Below, in pieces: positions 45,780 to 56,000 of a stretch of 64,000 bases of DNA. The stretch is taken from the NCBI GenBank assembly GCA_003129525.1, contig CP029329.1, positions 124,001-188,000 of the forward strand. Reading direction: 5' to 3'. The notes below the pieces were generated by a model, which made no database searches, was not told the DNA's origin, and saw nothing but the letters and a program-made list of their open reading frames with translations. The position numbers and the translations under genes are program-made. Source of the DNA: Clostridium beijerinckii. Lineage in GTDB: Bacteria; Bacillota; Clostridia; Clostridiales; Clostridiaceae. The first letter of the stretch is position 1. Each line of letters starts with the position of its first letter.

Positions 45780-45940
45780 CGAAAAGTGAATGTCCAAAAA
45801 GTGATACTCCAAATTTTATATTTGGTTAGCAGAACTTTCTCTTTAGAGCTTTTATATTTGGAAACATGAACTTTCTCTTCGTGCATTTTACATTTAATTC
45901 TTCGAACTTTCTCTGTAAATTTTGTTCCATAATTATGCAT
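45780..45940. repeat. Degenerate 36-bp tandem repeat between feoA and feoB
   Basis: GAACTTTCTCT recurs at 45832, 45868 and 45904, exactly 36 bp apart. TTTTATATTTGG recurs at 45814 and 45850 with the same period. A 63-codon minus-strand frame across it reads as a 12-residue repeat (EKVRRIKCKMHE / EKVHVSKYKSSK / EKVLLTKYKIW), a consequence of the period. No ribosome binding site supports translation. Confidence 0.65.
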
Positions 45941-45962
45941 TTTGAATTGTGCACTGTACAGA

Positions 45963-46184
45963 TTACTCTACAACAACCATTTCTGCATCAGTTTTACGAA
46001 GAGATAATTCATATCCACGAACTGTTACTTCTATGGGATCTCCAAGAGGTGCTACCTTACGTACATAAATTTCACAGCCTCTTGTAATACCCATATCCAT
46101 AATACGTCTACGAATAGGTCCTACTCCATCAACTTTTGTAACCCTAACGGTTTGTCCACACTTTATTTCTTTTAATGTGCTCAT
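45963..46184 (-). CDS. feoA: Ferrous iron transport protein A, copy 2
   Basis: This 73-aa SH3-like protein has TVRVTKVDGVGPIRRRIMDM and RGCEIYVRKVAPLGDPIEVT, with VRGYELSLRK. This is the classical FeoA pattern. It is thought to act on the FeoB G domain at the cytoplasmic face. It lies 11 bp after the other feoA-like gene and 238 bp before feoB. Confidence 0.92.
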   Translation of the reverse strand: MSTLKEIKCGQTVRVTKVDGVGPIRRRIMDMGITRGCEIYVRKVAPLGDPIEVTVRGYELSLRKTDAEMVVVE

Positions 46185-46195
46185 TACAATGCCTC

Positions 46196-46405
46196 CTATA
46201 CTATTATTCGACTTGCCATACCTTTATCTAATGCAACCCTACTATCCTTAATATTTATTATAAGATTTCCCCCAAGTTCAGAAATAATCTTAACATTCTC
46301 TCCTACAACAAAACCTAAGCTATTTAGAAATCTTTTTGTTTCATCATTTCCAGTTATCTTTTTAATATTCACTTCATTTCCTTTAGTTGCTAATATTAAT
46401 GGCAT
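46196..46405 (-). CDS. FeoA domain protein, copy 1
   Basis: This 69-aa SH3-like FeoA-domain protein reads MPLILATKGNEVNIKKITGN, with FLNSLGFVVGENVKIISEL and LIINIKDSRVALDKGMASRI. It is more divergent than the second copy. Two small FeoA proteins before feoB are common in Clostridia, and the pair may form different contacts with FeoB. It is first in the operon behind two Fur-box-like sites. Confidence 0.88.
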   Translation of the reverse strand: MPLILATKGNEVNIKKITGNDETKRFLNSLGFVVGENVKIISELGGNLIINIKDSRVALDKGMASRIIV

Positions 46406-46527
46406 ATATGCTTCCTCCTTAAACTGACCTTTACAAATTTTATAAACTACAAATATTAGTATAATATTAAAATTTATATATTTTGAATCAGTATCGCTTT
46501 TTTAATTCAAATTAAAAATATTATTCA

Positions 46528-46545
46528 ATTGATAATGATTTTAAT
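46528..46545. promoter_or_regulatory. Fur-box-like site, distal
   Basis: ATTGATAATGATTTTAAT resembles the Fur 7-1-7 dyad, about 125 bp upstream of the first feoA. It is less symmetric than the site at 46586-46604. Confidence 0.6.
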
Positions 46546-46585
46546 TAACCACTTCATATTATTTATAATAGCATAAAATTTAGTA

Positions 46586-46604
46586 ATTGAAAATGATTTT
46601 CAAT
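46586..46604. promoter_or_regulatory. Fur box upstream of feo operon
   Basis: ATTGAAAATGATTTTCAAT is a perfect 9-1-9 inverted repeat matching the GATAATGATAATCATTATC-type Fur consensus in its TGAaAATGATttTCA core. It lies 181 bp upstream of the first feoA start. Iron-dependent repression of the feo operon is expected. A partial third match (TTATAATGATAACG) lies near 46630. Confidence 0.8.
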
Positions 46605-46863
46605 GTATTTTGGAATAAATATTGATTTTATAATGATAACGTTGTATTTTTATGGAATTAACTATATGTATTGCCTAATATATAACTTTTTATCTAACTT
46701 ATAATTTTTTCTATATTTTTATTCACTCTAACATCATATTTATTATTGAACAGTTAAAATGAAAATGGCCACACTAAACTTTTCCAACTGACAATAATAA
46801 ACACTTAATTACTTCAAATCTTTTACGGAACTTGTTATCCATTATCAAATTTTAAATTATAAA

Positions 46864-46910
46864 AAAGAGAACATATACATACTCCATAGAAGGAAGTATA
46901 TGTTCTCTTT
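46864..46910 (-). terminator. Terminator after icd
   Basis: AAAGAGAACATATAC pairs with GTATATGTTCTCTTT; on the minus strand the U-rich TTTTTT follows. It lies 37 bp after the icd stop. The other sequence in the 46406-46947 gap is the feo promoter region. Confidence 0.82.
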
Positions 46911-46947
46911 TCTTTTATACAAATGAATTTACTGTTTTATATTAAAT

Positions 46948-48156
46948 TTAAAGAATTTCTTCTAATGTTTTTCTAATAGCTTTAATAAAATCAAAAGTAT
47001 TTAATGTTTGAATATTATTATGTTCTGCTATTAATGCTAAGTCCTTAGTCATCATGCCATCTTCGATTGTTTTGATTGAAGCCTTTTCTAATTTATCTGC
47101 AAATTCAATTAATGCTATGTTATTGTCTAGCTCTCCTCTTTTTCTTAAAGCTCCAGACCATGCAAATATAGTTGCTATTGAATTAGTTGATGTTTCTTCC
47201 CCTTTTAAATGCTTATAGTAATGTTGTTGAACAGTACCATGAGCTGCTTCGTATTCATAGTTTCCTTCTGGTGAAACTAATACTGATGTCATCATTGCTA
47301 ATGACCCAAAAGCTGTAGCTACCATGTCACTCATTACATCTCCATCATAGTTTTTACAAGCCCAAATCATTCCACCTTCTGATTTAACCACTCTTGCAAC
47401 TACATCATCTATTAATGTATAGAAATATTCAATTCCAGCTTCAGCAAACTTAGTTTTATATTCAGCATCAAATATTTCTTGGAATATATCTTTAAAAGTA
47501 TGATCATATTTCTTTGAAATTGTATCTTTAGTTGCAAACCATAAATCTTGTTTTGTATCTAGAGCAAAATTAAAGCAACTTTTTGCAAAGCTTGCAATAG
47601 AGTTATTAAGGTTATGCATTCCCATAACAACACCGTCTTCAGAAAAATTATGTACTAATTCTCTTTTTTCTTCCCCATTTTCAGAAGTAAATACAAGTTC
47701 ACACTTGCCTTTTCCTTCTATTTTCATTTCTACATTTCTGTATATATCTCCATAAGCATGTCTTGCTATAGTAATAGGCTTCTTCCATGTTCTAACGTAT
47801 GGTTTTACTGGTTCTACTGTAATTGGTGCTCTAAATACTGTACCATCTAATATTGCTCTTATAGTTCCATTCGGACTTTTCCACATTTCTTTCAAATCAT
47901 ATTCTTTCATTCTTGCGCCATTAGGTGTGATAGTTGCACATTTTACCCCTACTTTATATTTTTTAATAGCTTCTGCAGAATCTACAGTAACCTTATCATT
48001 AGTTTCATTTCTATATTCTAATCCAAGATCATAATATTCTGTATTTAGTTCAATAAATGGATTTAATAATTCCTCTTTTATTGCACCCCAAATGATTCTT
48101 GTCATTTCGTCTCCATCCATTTCAACTAATGGAGTCGACATTTTAATTTTTTCCAT
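46948..48156 (-). CDS. icd: Isocitrate dehydrogenase [NADP+] (eukaryote-type, homodimeric)
   Basis: This 402-aa enzyme oxidatively decarboxylates isocitrate to 2-oxoglutarate. It is subfamily II, as shown by [16 protein letters not shown] at the start, [20 protein letters not shown] for the isocitrate phosphate-like contacts, [20 protein letters not shown] with metal-binding Asp residues and [14 protein letters not shown] with the NADP-binding His. It supplies 2-oxoglutarate to the glutamate synthase encoded in the same block. Confidence 0.95.
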   Translation of the reverse strand: MEKIKMSTPLVEMDGDEMTRIIWGAIKEELLNPFIELNTEYYDLGLEYRNETNDKVTVDSAEAIKKYKVGVKCATITPNGARMKEYDLKEMWKSPNGTIRAILDGTVFRAPITVEPVKPYVRTWKKPITIARHAYGDIYRNVEMKIEGKGKCELVFTSENGEEKRELVHNFSEDGVVMGMHNLNNSIASFAKSCFNFALDTKQDLWFATKDTISKKYDHTFKDIFQEIFDAEYKTKFAEAGIEYFYTLIDDVVARVVKSEGGMIWACKNYDGDVMSDMVATAFGSLAMMTSVLVSPEGNYEYEAAHGTVQQHYYKHLKGEETSTNSIATIFAWSGALRKRGELDNNIALIEFADKLEKASIKTIEDGMMTKDLALIAEHNNIQTLNTFDFIKAIRKTLEEIL

Positions 48157-48277
48157 ATTTATTGCCTCCTATATTGCTTATATTAGCTTTAATTACTACA
48201 AATAATTATACTGTATTGTTCGTTTTTTATCAATTGCTAACGCTTCTAATGTTTTACCAACATATTTGCAGAAAAAA

Positions 48278-48307
48278 ATGGAGAACTTCATTTCTGAAGC
48301 ACTCCAT
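48278..48307 (-). terminator. Terminator after glnN
   Basis: On the minus strand ATGGAG and CTCCAT close a hairpin containing CTTCAGAAATGAAG, followed by TTTTTTT. A second hairpin (AAATAATAAGT / ACTTATTATTT, 48343-48392) lies between it and the glnN stop. Confidence 0.78.
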
Positions 48308-48410
48308 TCTATTTTTTATCAGAATTTTAGTCATATAAACTAAAATAATAAGTCATTGACACAAAATAGACTATTAGACTAACTTATTATTTTATGGAAT
48401 ATGCTTTATA

Positions 48411-50504
48411 TTAAATGTTGAATAACATATCACCATAAGTTGGTAATGGCCAGAATTCTTCATCAACTATAGTTTCAAGCTTATCAGCATCAGCTCTTAA
48501 AATATTCATTTGTTCGAATACTTCGTATCTGTACATCATTCCTAAATCAAATATATCACCTTGGAAGTTATCTGCTTTTTTAACTGCTTTTTCAAGAAGA
48601 ATTACATTTTTATTTAATGAAGCTGTTAATGTTGACACTTCAGTTAATAATTCAGTTTGAACTGATATATCTGCATTTATTCCAGTAGCTTTTATAGTGT
48701 TTATTGATTTTGCAAGACTTGTAGCAAACTGAATTACAGCAGGTATAATTTGACGTTTTGACATTTCAAGTGTTGTTAAAGCTTCTATATTTATAATTTT
48801 ATTATAGTTTTCAATAGTAATTTCATAACGAGATTCTGCTTCTACTCTACTTAAAACTCCATGTTTTTCTAGTACAGCTTGATTCTTTTCAGAAATCATA
48901 GCTTTAGCAGATTCTACAGTAGATTTAATATTTGGAAGTCCTCTTTTTTCAGCTTCAGCAACCCATTCATCTGAATATCCATTTCCATTAAATATTATTC
49001 TCTTATGAGATTTAACAATATTAGTTAAGATTGATTGTATTTCAGCATTTAAATCAGAAGCCTTTTCAAGTTTATCTGCAATTTCAGATAAAGTTTCAGC
49101 AACTATTGTATTTAAAACAAAGTTACATCCAGAAATTGAAGCTGAAGATGGAACCATTCTAAACTCAAACTTATTTCCTGTAAATGCAAATGGAGAAGTT
49201 CTGTTTCTGTCAGTTGCATCTTTTGGAAGAGGCGGTAACGTATTTACTCCAATAGTTAATTCACTTGAAGATATAGAACTTGTAGCTGGACCTTTTTCAA
49301 TTTGTTCTAATACATCAGTTAATTGATCTCCTAAGAACATAGAAATTATAGCTGGAGGAGCTTCATTAGCACCTAATCTATGATCATTTCCAGCATTAGC
49401 AGCTGATACTCTTAATAAATCTGGATATTCATCAACAGCTTTTACTACAGCACAAAGGAATAAAAGGAATTGTTGATTTTCATGTGGAGATTTACCTGGT
49501 TCAAGAAGATTCATTCCATCATCAGTACCCATTGACCAGTTGTTATGCTTACCTGATCCGTTTACTCCAGCAAATGGTTTTTCATGAAGTAAACAATATA
49601 AATCGTGTTTTGACGCAATTTTCTTCATTATTTCCATTGTAAGTTGGTTGTGATCAGTTGATATATTTGTTGTACTAAATATAGGAGCTAATTCATGTTG
49701 AGCAGGAGCAACTTCATTATGCTTAGTTTTAGCTAATATTCCAAGCTTCCAAAGTTCTTCATCTAACTCTTTCATGAAATCAGAAACTCTTTTTGTTAAT
49801 GTTCCGAAGTAATGATCTTCAAGTTCTTGACCTTTTGAAGGTTTTGCTCCGAATAATGTTCTTCCAGTTAATATAAGATCTTTACGAGCATCATACATTT
49901 TTTTGTCAATTAAGAAGTATTCTTGTTCAGGACCTACAGTTGTAATAACTTTTTGAGTAGTAGTATTGCCTAGTGCTCTTAAAACACGTAGAGCTTGACC
50001 AGATATAGCTTCCATTGAACGTAATAATGGAGTTTTCTTATCTAAAGCTTCTCCGTTATAAGAACAGAATGCAGTTGGTATGCATAAAGAATCATCTTTA
50101 ATAAATGCTGGTGAAGTACAATCCCATGCAGTATATCCTCTAGCTTCAAAAGTAGCTCGGAGTCCACCCGAAGGGAAAGAAGATGCATCAGGTTCACCTT
50201 TAATTAATTCTTTACCTGAAAATTCTAATAATACGCTTCCGTCTGACGTCGGGTTTATAAAAGAATCATGTTTTTCAGCAGTAATTCCAGTCATTGGTTG
50301 GAACCAGTGAGTAAAGTGAGTAGCACCTTTTTCAACAGCCCAATCTTTCATTGCAGATGCAACAATATCTGCAACCTCTGGTTCAAGAGCAGTTCCTTTT
50401 TCAATTGTCTTTTTTAAAGCTTTATAAGTAGCCTTTGGAAGACGTTCTTTCATTACAGAATCGTTAAATACATTTGAAGCAAAAATTTCATTGATTTTAT
50501 TCAT
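48411..50504 (-). CDS. glnN: Glutamine synthetase type III
   Basis: This 697-aa GSIII is of the Bacteroides/cyanobacterial/clostridial type, dodecameric in studied members. Motifs include [71 protein letters not shown] and [17 protein letters not shown]. It is the second glutamine synthetase of the window beside GlnA. The leader carries a promoter and an attenuator-like structure (50682-50732), suggesting separate nitrogen control. Confidence 0.96.
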   Translation of the reverse strand: MNKINEIFASNVFNDSVMKERLPKATYKALKKTIEKGTALEPEVADIVASAMKDWAVEKGATHFTHWFQPMTGITAEKHDSFINPTSDGSVLLEFSGKELIKGEPDASSFPSGGLRATFEARGYTAWDCTSPAFIKDDSLCIPTAFCSYNGEALDKKTPLLRSMEAISGQALRVLRALGNTTTQKVITTVGPEQEYFLIDKKMYDARKDLILTGRTLFGAKPSKGQELEDHYFGTLTKRVSDFMKELDEELWKLGILAKTKHNEVAPAQHELAPIFSTTNISTDHNQLTMEIMKKIASKHDLYCLLHEKPFAGVNGSGKHNNWSMGTDDGMNLLEPGKSPHENQQFLLFLCAVVKAVDEYPDLLRVSAANAGNDHRLGANEAPPAIISMFLGDQLTDVLEQIEKGPATSSISSSELTIGVNTLPPLPKDATDRNRTSPFAFTGNKFEFRMVPSSASISGCNFVLNTIVAETLSEIADKLEKASDLNAEIQSILTNIVKSHKRIIFNGNGYSDEWVAEAEKRGLPNIKSTVESAKAMISEKNQAVLEKHGVLSRVEAESRYEITIENYNKIINIEALTTLEMSKRQIIPAVIQFATSLAKSINTIKATGINADISVQTELLTEVSTLTASLNKNVILLEKAVKKADNFQGDIFDLGMMYRYEVFEQMNILRADADKLETIVDEEFWPLPTYGDMLFNI

Positions 50505-50681
50505 TAATAAGATCCCCTTTCAGATATACAATATCATTTAAATTGTTACTAACTAATTACTATAATTGGTGTTTTAATAAAGCTTTTAGATTATAAATAT
50601 TAAATGGTTAATTAAAAATATAGACTAAAACAGTAATTTATTCCCTTTTAAATTCATATTTGTAATAAAATACATGTGCAA

Positions 50682-50732
50682 AAAATAAAAAACTAGAGAA
50701 ATATATTAATATTCTCTAGCTCCATTGCTAAA
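50682..50732 (-). promoter_or_regulatory. Attenuator with ANTAR-type hexaloop hairpin in the glnN leader
   Basis: On the minus strand TTTAGC-AATGGA-GCTAGA (50732-50715) is a hairpin with a hexaloop having A at position 1 and G at position 4, the pattern recognised by ANTAR proteins. Its 3' arm overlaps the 5' arm of the terminator CTAGAGAA...TTCTCTAG (50719-50693), which is followed by TTTTTTATTTTTT. Hairpin and terminator are therefore mutually exclusive. A first hairpin of the usual ANTAR pair was not found with a proper hexaloop; AAGACT-ATGGC-AGTTTT near 50790 is a weak candidate. Confidence 0.65.
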
Positions 50733-50818
50733 ATTTTTATTTAATTAAACCTAATTTTTCTGACTATTACTAAAATATTCTCCATTAAAACTGCCATAGT
50801 CTTAAATCCGATACATTA

Positions 50819-50847
50819 ATTATACTATATTGTTAAATATTTTTCAA
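50819..50847 (-). promoter_or_regulatory. Sigma-A promoter of glnN
   Basis: On the minus strand TTGAAA (50847-50842), a 17-bp spacer and TATAAT (50824-50819) form a near-consensus promoter. It gives a leader of about 305 bases before the glnN start, long enough for the attenuator described above. Confidence 0.75.
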
Positions 50848-50900
50848 TACTCAAGTTAGATTTTGATTGCGTCAATTAAAAGTTAATATACAGATTAAGA

Positions 50901-51200
50901 TTATTTTTCCTTATCATCTATATCCTCATACTCAACATCAATAATTTCTCCATTAGTATAATCAGTATAATCATCCGTTGACTCTTTATTAATATCTTGA
51001 TTTCTATAATTATTCTTAATATCATTTGAATTCTTTTGTTCTTTTTTTACTTTAATAAACCCTATAATTTTCATAATTATATACCCTATTACTCCAATTA
51101 ATATGAGCCATGGAAGAATACGTATGAATATTGATCCAACTAAAAACACCATGCAAATTGTTCCAATAATATATATATACCTTTTTATTTGTCCATTCAT
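50901..51200 (-). CDS. Small membrane protein of unknown function
   Basis: This 99-aa protein has a short basic N-terminus (MNGQIKRY), two hydrophobic segments (IYIIGTICMVFLVGSIF and ILPWLILIGVIGYIIM) and a charged cytoplasmic tail rich in Asn, Asp and Glu, ending EYEDIDDKEK. The ATG at 51200 has GAGG nine bases upstream. I do not recognise the family beyond similar clostridial hypotheticals. It sits alone between glnN and gltD. Confidence 0.65.
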   Translation of the reverse strand: MNGQIKRYIYIIGTICMVFLVGSIFIRILPWLILIGVIGYIIMKIIGFIKVKKEQKNSNDIKNNYRNQDINKESTDDYTDYTNGEIIDVEYEDIDDKEK

Positions 51201-51323
51201 TACAATCAACCTCTATACTGCTTAGTTTTTAGACATTTGAATAAGAATATCTACCTATATCTATCTAATTTATTTATAATTATACTCTACAGCTATAAAA
51301 TTTACAATGTATAACTTTTATAT

Positions 51324-51352
51324 GATAGCTAGCATCCGTAACACTCCCACTT
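51324..51352 (+). repeat. Family A repeat, truncated copy A3 (5' module start)
   Basis: GATAGCTAGCATCCGTAACA and the following CTCCCACTT are identical to copy A1, then the match stops abruptly. The preceding TTTATAT replaces TTATCC. It appears to be a remnant of the 5' module. Confidence 0.7.
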
Positions 51353-51357
51353 ATACA

Positions 51358-51400
51358 AAACAATAATCCCTTCTGAAAATTTCCAAAGGGATTACTGTTT
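51358..51400 (-). terminator. Terminator after gltD
   Basis: AAACAATAATCCCTT and AAGGGATTACTGTTT (with a short loop region) form a stable hairpin; the minus-strand RNA ends TTGTTTTGTA. It lies beyond the 41-bp tandem repeats that follow gltD. Confidence 0.7.
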
Positions 51401-51401
51401 G

Positions 51402-51524
51402 AAATGATTGTATATGTAGCATAGCTGCTCTTTTCTAAGGTGAGATGATTGTATGTGCAGCATAGCTGCTTTTTTTTAATGTGAAATGATCTTATATGCA
51501 GCATAGCTGCTCTTTTTTAATGTG
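51402..51524. repeat. Three tandem 41-bp repeats after gltD
   Basis: Units at 51402-51442, 51443-51483 and 51484-51524 are exactly 41 bp each. Each has ATGAT, a GCAGCATAGCTGC hairpin and a T-run on the plus strand. They read as three successive plus-strand terminators facing gltD from the antisense side. They are not CRISPR, because there are no distinct spacers. A short translated frame across them (51280-51504) only reflects the repeats. Confidence 0.8.
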
Positions 51525-51530
51525 TATATC

Positions 51531-53003
51531 TTATTTTCTCAAAAATTTATTAACTGATATTCCTGCTTGTATTCCTTCATTTATTGCAGTTACAACTAAT
51601 GATTGACCACGTCTAGCATCACCTGTTGCAAATATTTTAGGAATATTTGTTCTAAAATCTGTTTCTCCTGCTTTTATGTTAGTTCTTGCATCTGACTCTA
51701 CTCCAAAAACATCTTTAATATAGTTTTGTGATCCTGTGAATCCCATTGCAAGTAATACAAGTTCAGCCTTCCAATTCTTTTCTGACCCTTTAACTGGCAC
51801 TGGTGAAAATCTTCCACTTTCATCCTTTTTCCATTCAACTTTTACAGTATCAACACTTTCAAGATTTCCATCCGTATCTCCATGAAGAGCTGTAACTGTA
51901 GTTAAATATTCTCTTGGATCCTTTCCATATACTTCTATAAATTCTTCTTGGCCATAATCAACCTTAAGAATTTTAGGCCATTCTGGCCATGGATTATTTT
52001 CACTTCTTTCTTTACCTGGCTCTCCCATTATTTCAAATTGAACTAATGAACTGCAACCATGTCTAAGTGAAGTTCCAACGCAGTCTGTTCCTGTATCTCC
52101 ACCGCCAATTACAATTACATTTTTATCTTTTGCAGAAATGTAGTTGTTATCTGAGTGATTTGAATCTAAAAGACTCTTAGTATTAGCTTTTAAGAAATCT
52201 ACTGCAAAATGAACTCCTTTAACTTCTGATCTACCCTCTGCTTGAATATCTCTAGGTTCAGATGCCCCTGTCGCAAGAACTACTGCATCATATTCATTTA
52301 AAATCTCCTTAGCATCATAGTTATCACCAACATTCGCATTGTTCACAAATCTAATTCCTTCTTCCGCCATTAGATGAACTCTTCTTAAGATAACTTCTTT
52401 ATCAAGCTTCATGTTAGGAATTCCATACATCAATAATCCACCTGGTCTGTCACTTCTTTCAAATACAGTAACTTTATGACCACATTTATTTAACGTATCT
52501 GCTGCTGCAAGTCCTGCTGGCCCTGATCCTATTACTGCAACTGTTTTTCCAGTTCTCTTAGCGGGTGGATTTGCCTTAACTGTTTTATTTTCAAAAGCAG
52601 TATCAATTATTGCTCTTTCGTTTTCCTTTATAGTAATCGAAGGACCATTTAATCCTGCTGTACATCCAGCTTCACATGGAGCAGGACATACTCTTCCTGT
52701 AAATTCTGGGAATGGGTTAGTCTTATTCAATCTTTCATAAGCCAAATCCCATTTGCCTCTATACACTAAATCATTCCATTCAGGAATTAAGTTGTGAAGT
52801 GGACATCCTGATACCATCCCTGCAAATAACACTCCTGATTGACAAAATGGAACACCACAATCCATACATCTTGCACCTTGAATACATTGCTTTTCCAATG
52901 GAAGTCTTTTATGAAACTCTTTATAATCTTTTAGTCTTTCTTTAGGTTCTCTATTTTTTCCTTCTTCTCTATCATACTCTAAAAATCCTGTTGGTTTACC
53001 CAT
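51531..53003 (-). CDS. gltD: Glutamate synthase (NADPH) small subunit
   Basis: This 490-aa FAD/NAD-binding subunit takes electrons from NAD(P)H for the large subunit. The N-terminal Fe-S region has CMDCGVPFC, GCPLHNLIPEWNDL and GRVCPAPCEAGC. Two dinucleotide folds follow, VAVIGSGPAGLAAADTL for FAD and VIVIGGGDTGTDCVGT for NAD(P)H. It is full length and lies 14 bp after gltB in one operon. Confidence 0.96.
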   Translation of the reverse strand: MGKPTGFLEYDREEGKNREPKERLKDYKEFHKRLPLEKQCIQGARCMDCGVPFCQSGVLFAGMVSGCPLHNLIPEWNDLVYRGKWDLAYERLNKTNPFPEFTGRVCPAPCEAGCTAGLNGPSITIKENERAIIDTAFENKTVKANPPAKRTGKTVAVIGSGPAGLAAADTLNKCGHKVTVFERSDRPGGLLMYGIPNMKLDKEVILRRVHLMAEEGIRFVNNANVGDNYDAKEILNEYDAVVLATGASEPRDIQAEGRSEVKGVHFAVDFLKANTKSLLDSNHSDNNYISAKDKNVIVIGGGDTGTDCVGTSLRHGCSSLVQFEIMGEPGKERSENNPWPEWPKILKVDYGQEEFIEVYGKDPREYLTTVTALHGDTDGNLESVDTVKVEWKKDESGRFSPVPVKGSEKNWKAELVLLAMGFTGSQNYIKDVFGVESDARTNIKAGETDFRTNIPKIFATGDARRGQSLVVTAINEGIQAGISVNKFLRK

Positions 53004-53017
53004 ATCATATAACCCCC

Positions 53018-56000
53018 CTATATTCCTTTAATTTCTTGGAAAGTTTTAATTAATGCTTCATCCTCATCACATCCAAGATTCTTATACTTCTCAACAGTTT
53101 CTAATATTCTCTTATAATCCTTTGGAATTATCTTATGGAATTTAGATTTTTCTGTTTCAAAGTTGCACAATATTTTATTTCCCTTAGGAGAACCTGTAAC
53201 TTTTACATGTTCTTCAATTAAACTATTTAATTCTTCTTCATCTTCTAAGCTTAATTCTTCCAATAAAACCATTTCTTCATTTAAGTTTATTCTGAAATGT
53301 TCATCTTCTTCATAAAGGTAAGCAATTCCACCACTCATACCTGCAGCAAAATTAATTCCTGTTTTACCTAAAACAACAACTTTTCCACCTGTCATGTATT
53401 CACACCCATGAGCTCCTACGCCTTCAACAACAGCAGTTGCGCCTGAATTTCTAACGCAGAATCTTTCTCCTGCTATACCATTTATAAATATTTTACCTGA
53501 AGTTGCACCGTATAAAGCAACATTTCCAACTACAATGTTATCTTCAGCTACAAATGTTGATTTCTTTGGAGGATATACTATAAGCTTACCACCTGATAAT
53601 CCCTTACCTAAGTAGTCATTAGCATCTCCTTCAACCTCAAAAGTTAATCCTTTTGGAATAAATGATCCAAAACTTTGACCTGCTGACCCATTACACTTAA
53701 TACTTATAGTATCTTCTGGTAAACCTTCTGATCCATTTGCCTTTGTTATTTCAGATCCAAGAATAGTTCCAAGAGTTCTATCCGTATTAGTTATATCAAT
53801 TTCTAAATTCATTTTCTCTTTATTTTCTATAGCATTTTTGAATTTTTCTAAGAATACTTTTGCATCTAATACTTTATTTAACTTAAAGTCATATTTCTTA
53901 GTTTCATCAAATTTAACAACTTTGCCTTTATATTTATCCGGAGTATAAAGTATAGAACTTAAATCAACACTCTTAGCCTTCCAGCCATGAACATTTTCTC
54001 TTTGCTTAAGTTTGTCTACTCTCCCAATCATTTCATCTATATTTCTAAATCCAAGCTTAGCCATGATTTCTCTAAGCTCTTGTGCTATAAAATACATAAA
54101 GTTAACAACATATTCTGGTTTTCCTTTAAATCTCTTTCTAAGCTCTTCATTTTGTGTTGCAACTCCAACTGGACAAGTATCTAAATTACAAACTCTCATC
54201 ATAACACAACCAAGCGTTACAAGTGGTGCAGTTGCAAATCCAAATTCTTCTGCTCCAAGAAGTGCAGCAATAGCTACATCACGACCGCTCATAAGCTTAC
54301 CATCAACTTCAACTCTAACTCTTTCTCTCAAATCGTTAAGTAATAAAGTTTGATGAGCTTCTGCAAGTCCTAGCTCCCAAGGAAGTCCAGCATTTTTAAT
54401 AGAGTTCTTAGGTGATGCACCTGTTCCTCCATCATAACCAGAAATTAATATTACTTCAGCTCCACCCTTAGCAACACCAGCTGCAACAGTACCAACTCCA
54501 CATTCAGAAACTAACTTAACAGATATTCTAGCTCCAGTATTTACATTTTTTAAATCATAAATTAATTGAGCTAAATCTTCTATTGAATAAATATCATGAT
54601 GTGGTGGTGGTGATATAAGTCCAACACCTGTAGTTGAATGTCTTGTTTTTGCAATCCATGGATAAACCTTAGTTGCTGGTAATTGACCACCTTCTCCTGG
54701 TTTTGCTCCTTGTGCTAATTTTATTTGAAGTTCATCTGCATTTACCAAATACTCTGAAGTTACTCCAAATCTACCAGATGCAATTTGCTTTATTGAAGAT
54801 CTTCTTGAATCTCCATTTTTATCAAGAATCCATCTCTCTTTATCTTCTCCACCTTCTCCAGTATTAGATCTACCACCAATCCTATTCATGGCAATAGCAA
54901 GTGCTTCATGAGCTTCCTTAGAAATTGATCCATAAGACATTGCTCCAGTTTTAAATCTCTTAACTATTTCTGAAACTGCTTCAACCTCATCTAATGGAAT
55001 TTCTTTAGAATTAAAGTTAAAATCTAATAATCCTCTTATATTTATTTCAGCTTCTTCATCATCAATTAATGAAGTATACTCTTTAAATAATTCATAATTT
55101 GCTGTCTTAGTAGCTTCTTGAAGTTTGTGAATAGTTAAAGGATTATATAAATGTTCTTCAGTACCATCTCCACCAGATCTAAGTTTTTCATATCCTGGTG
55201 AATCTAATGTAAAGTCGGCAGAATAAGTCTTAGGTTTAAATCCATTTCCATGATTTATTTCTGCTTCTTTTTGAATTTCATTTAATCCTATTCCACCAAT
55301 TCTACTTGTAGTATTGGTAAAATATTTATCAATAACATCTTTACCTATACCTATGGCTTCAAATATTTGAGCTCCTTGATAAGATTGTATTGTTGAAATA
55401 CCCATTTTAGAAAGTATTTTAGTTATTCCTTTAAGAACTGCTTTGTTATAGTTATAAACTACTTTGCTATAATCCGCTTCAAGTAATCCTTCTTCAATTA
55501 ATCCTCTTAAAGATTCGTAAGCCATATATGGATTTATAGCTGATGCTCCAAATCCAATTAAAGTTGCAAAATGATGAACTTCTCTTGGCTCTCCACTTTC
55601 AAGTATCAATCCAACTGATGTTCTTGTTCCCTTTTTTACTAAATATTGATGAAGTGCTGATACTGCAAGTAATGATGGAATTGGAACTTTTGCTTCGCAT
55701 ACATTTCTATCAGATAATATTAATATAGTATATCCTTTTTCATATGCGTTTTGTGCTTTTTCAAACATCTCATCTAATGCATCTTCTAAAGACCCATCTT
55801 TATCAAATACAATATCGATAACTTTTGACCTTAGATTTCCATTATTAAGTGATTTTATTTTAGCTAACTCTTCATCATTTATTATTGGTGAGTCAAGTTT
55901 AAGCAATTCACAATTTATTGGTCTATCTTCTAATATGTTGCCTTCTGGCCCTATGTAAACATTAGAAGCTGTAACTATTTCTTCACGAATTGCATCTATA

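Noticed and set aside
45749-45940. 63-codon frame between feoB and feoA
   Set aside because: Its 12-residue repeats follow from the 36-bp DNA period, and there is no ribosome binding site before its ATG; reported as a repeat instead.
51280-51504. 74-codon minus-strand frame after gltD
   Set aside because: It is the translation of the 41-bp tandem repeats and the terminator, with no ribosome binding site and an internal repeat pattern.
51402-51524. CRISPR array
   Set aside because: Three contiguous 41-bp units with no spacers and no cas genes in the window.
54012-54353. 113-codon plus-strand frame inside gltB
   Set aside because: Antisense shadow of conserved GltB sequence with no ribosome binding site.
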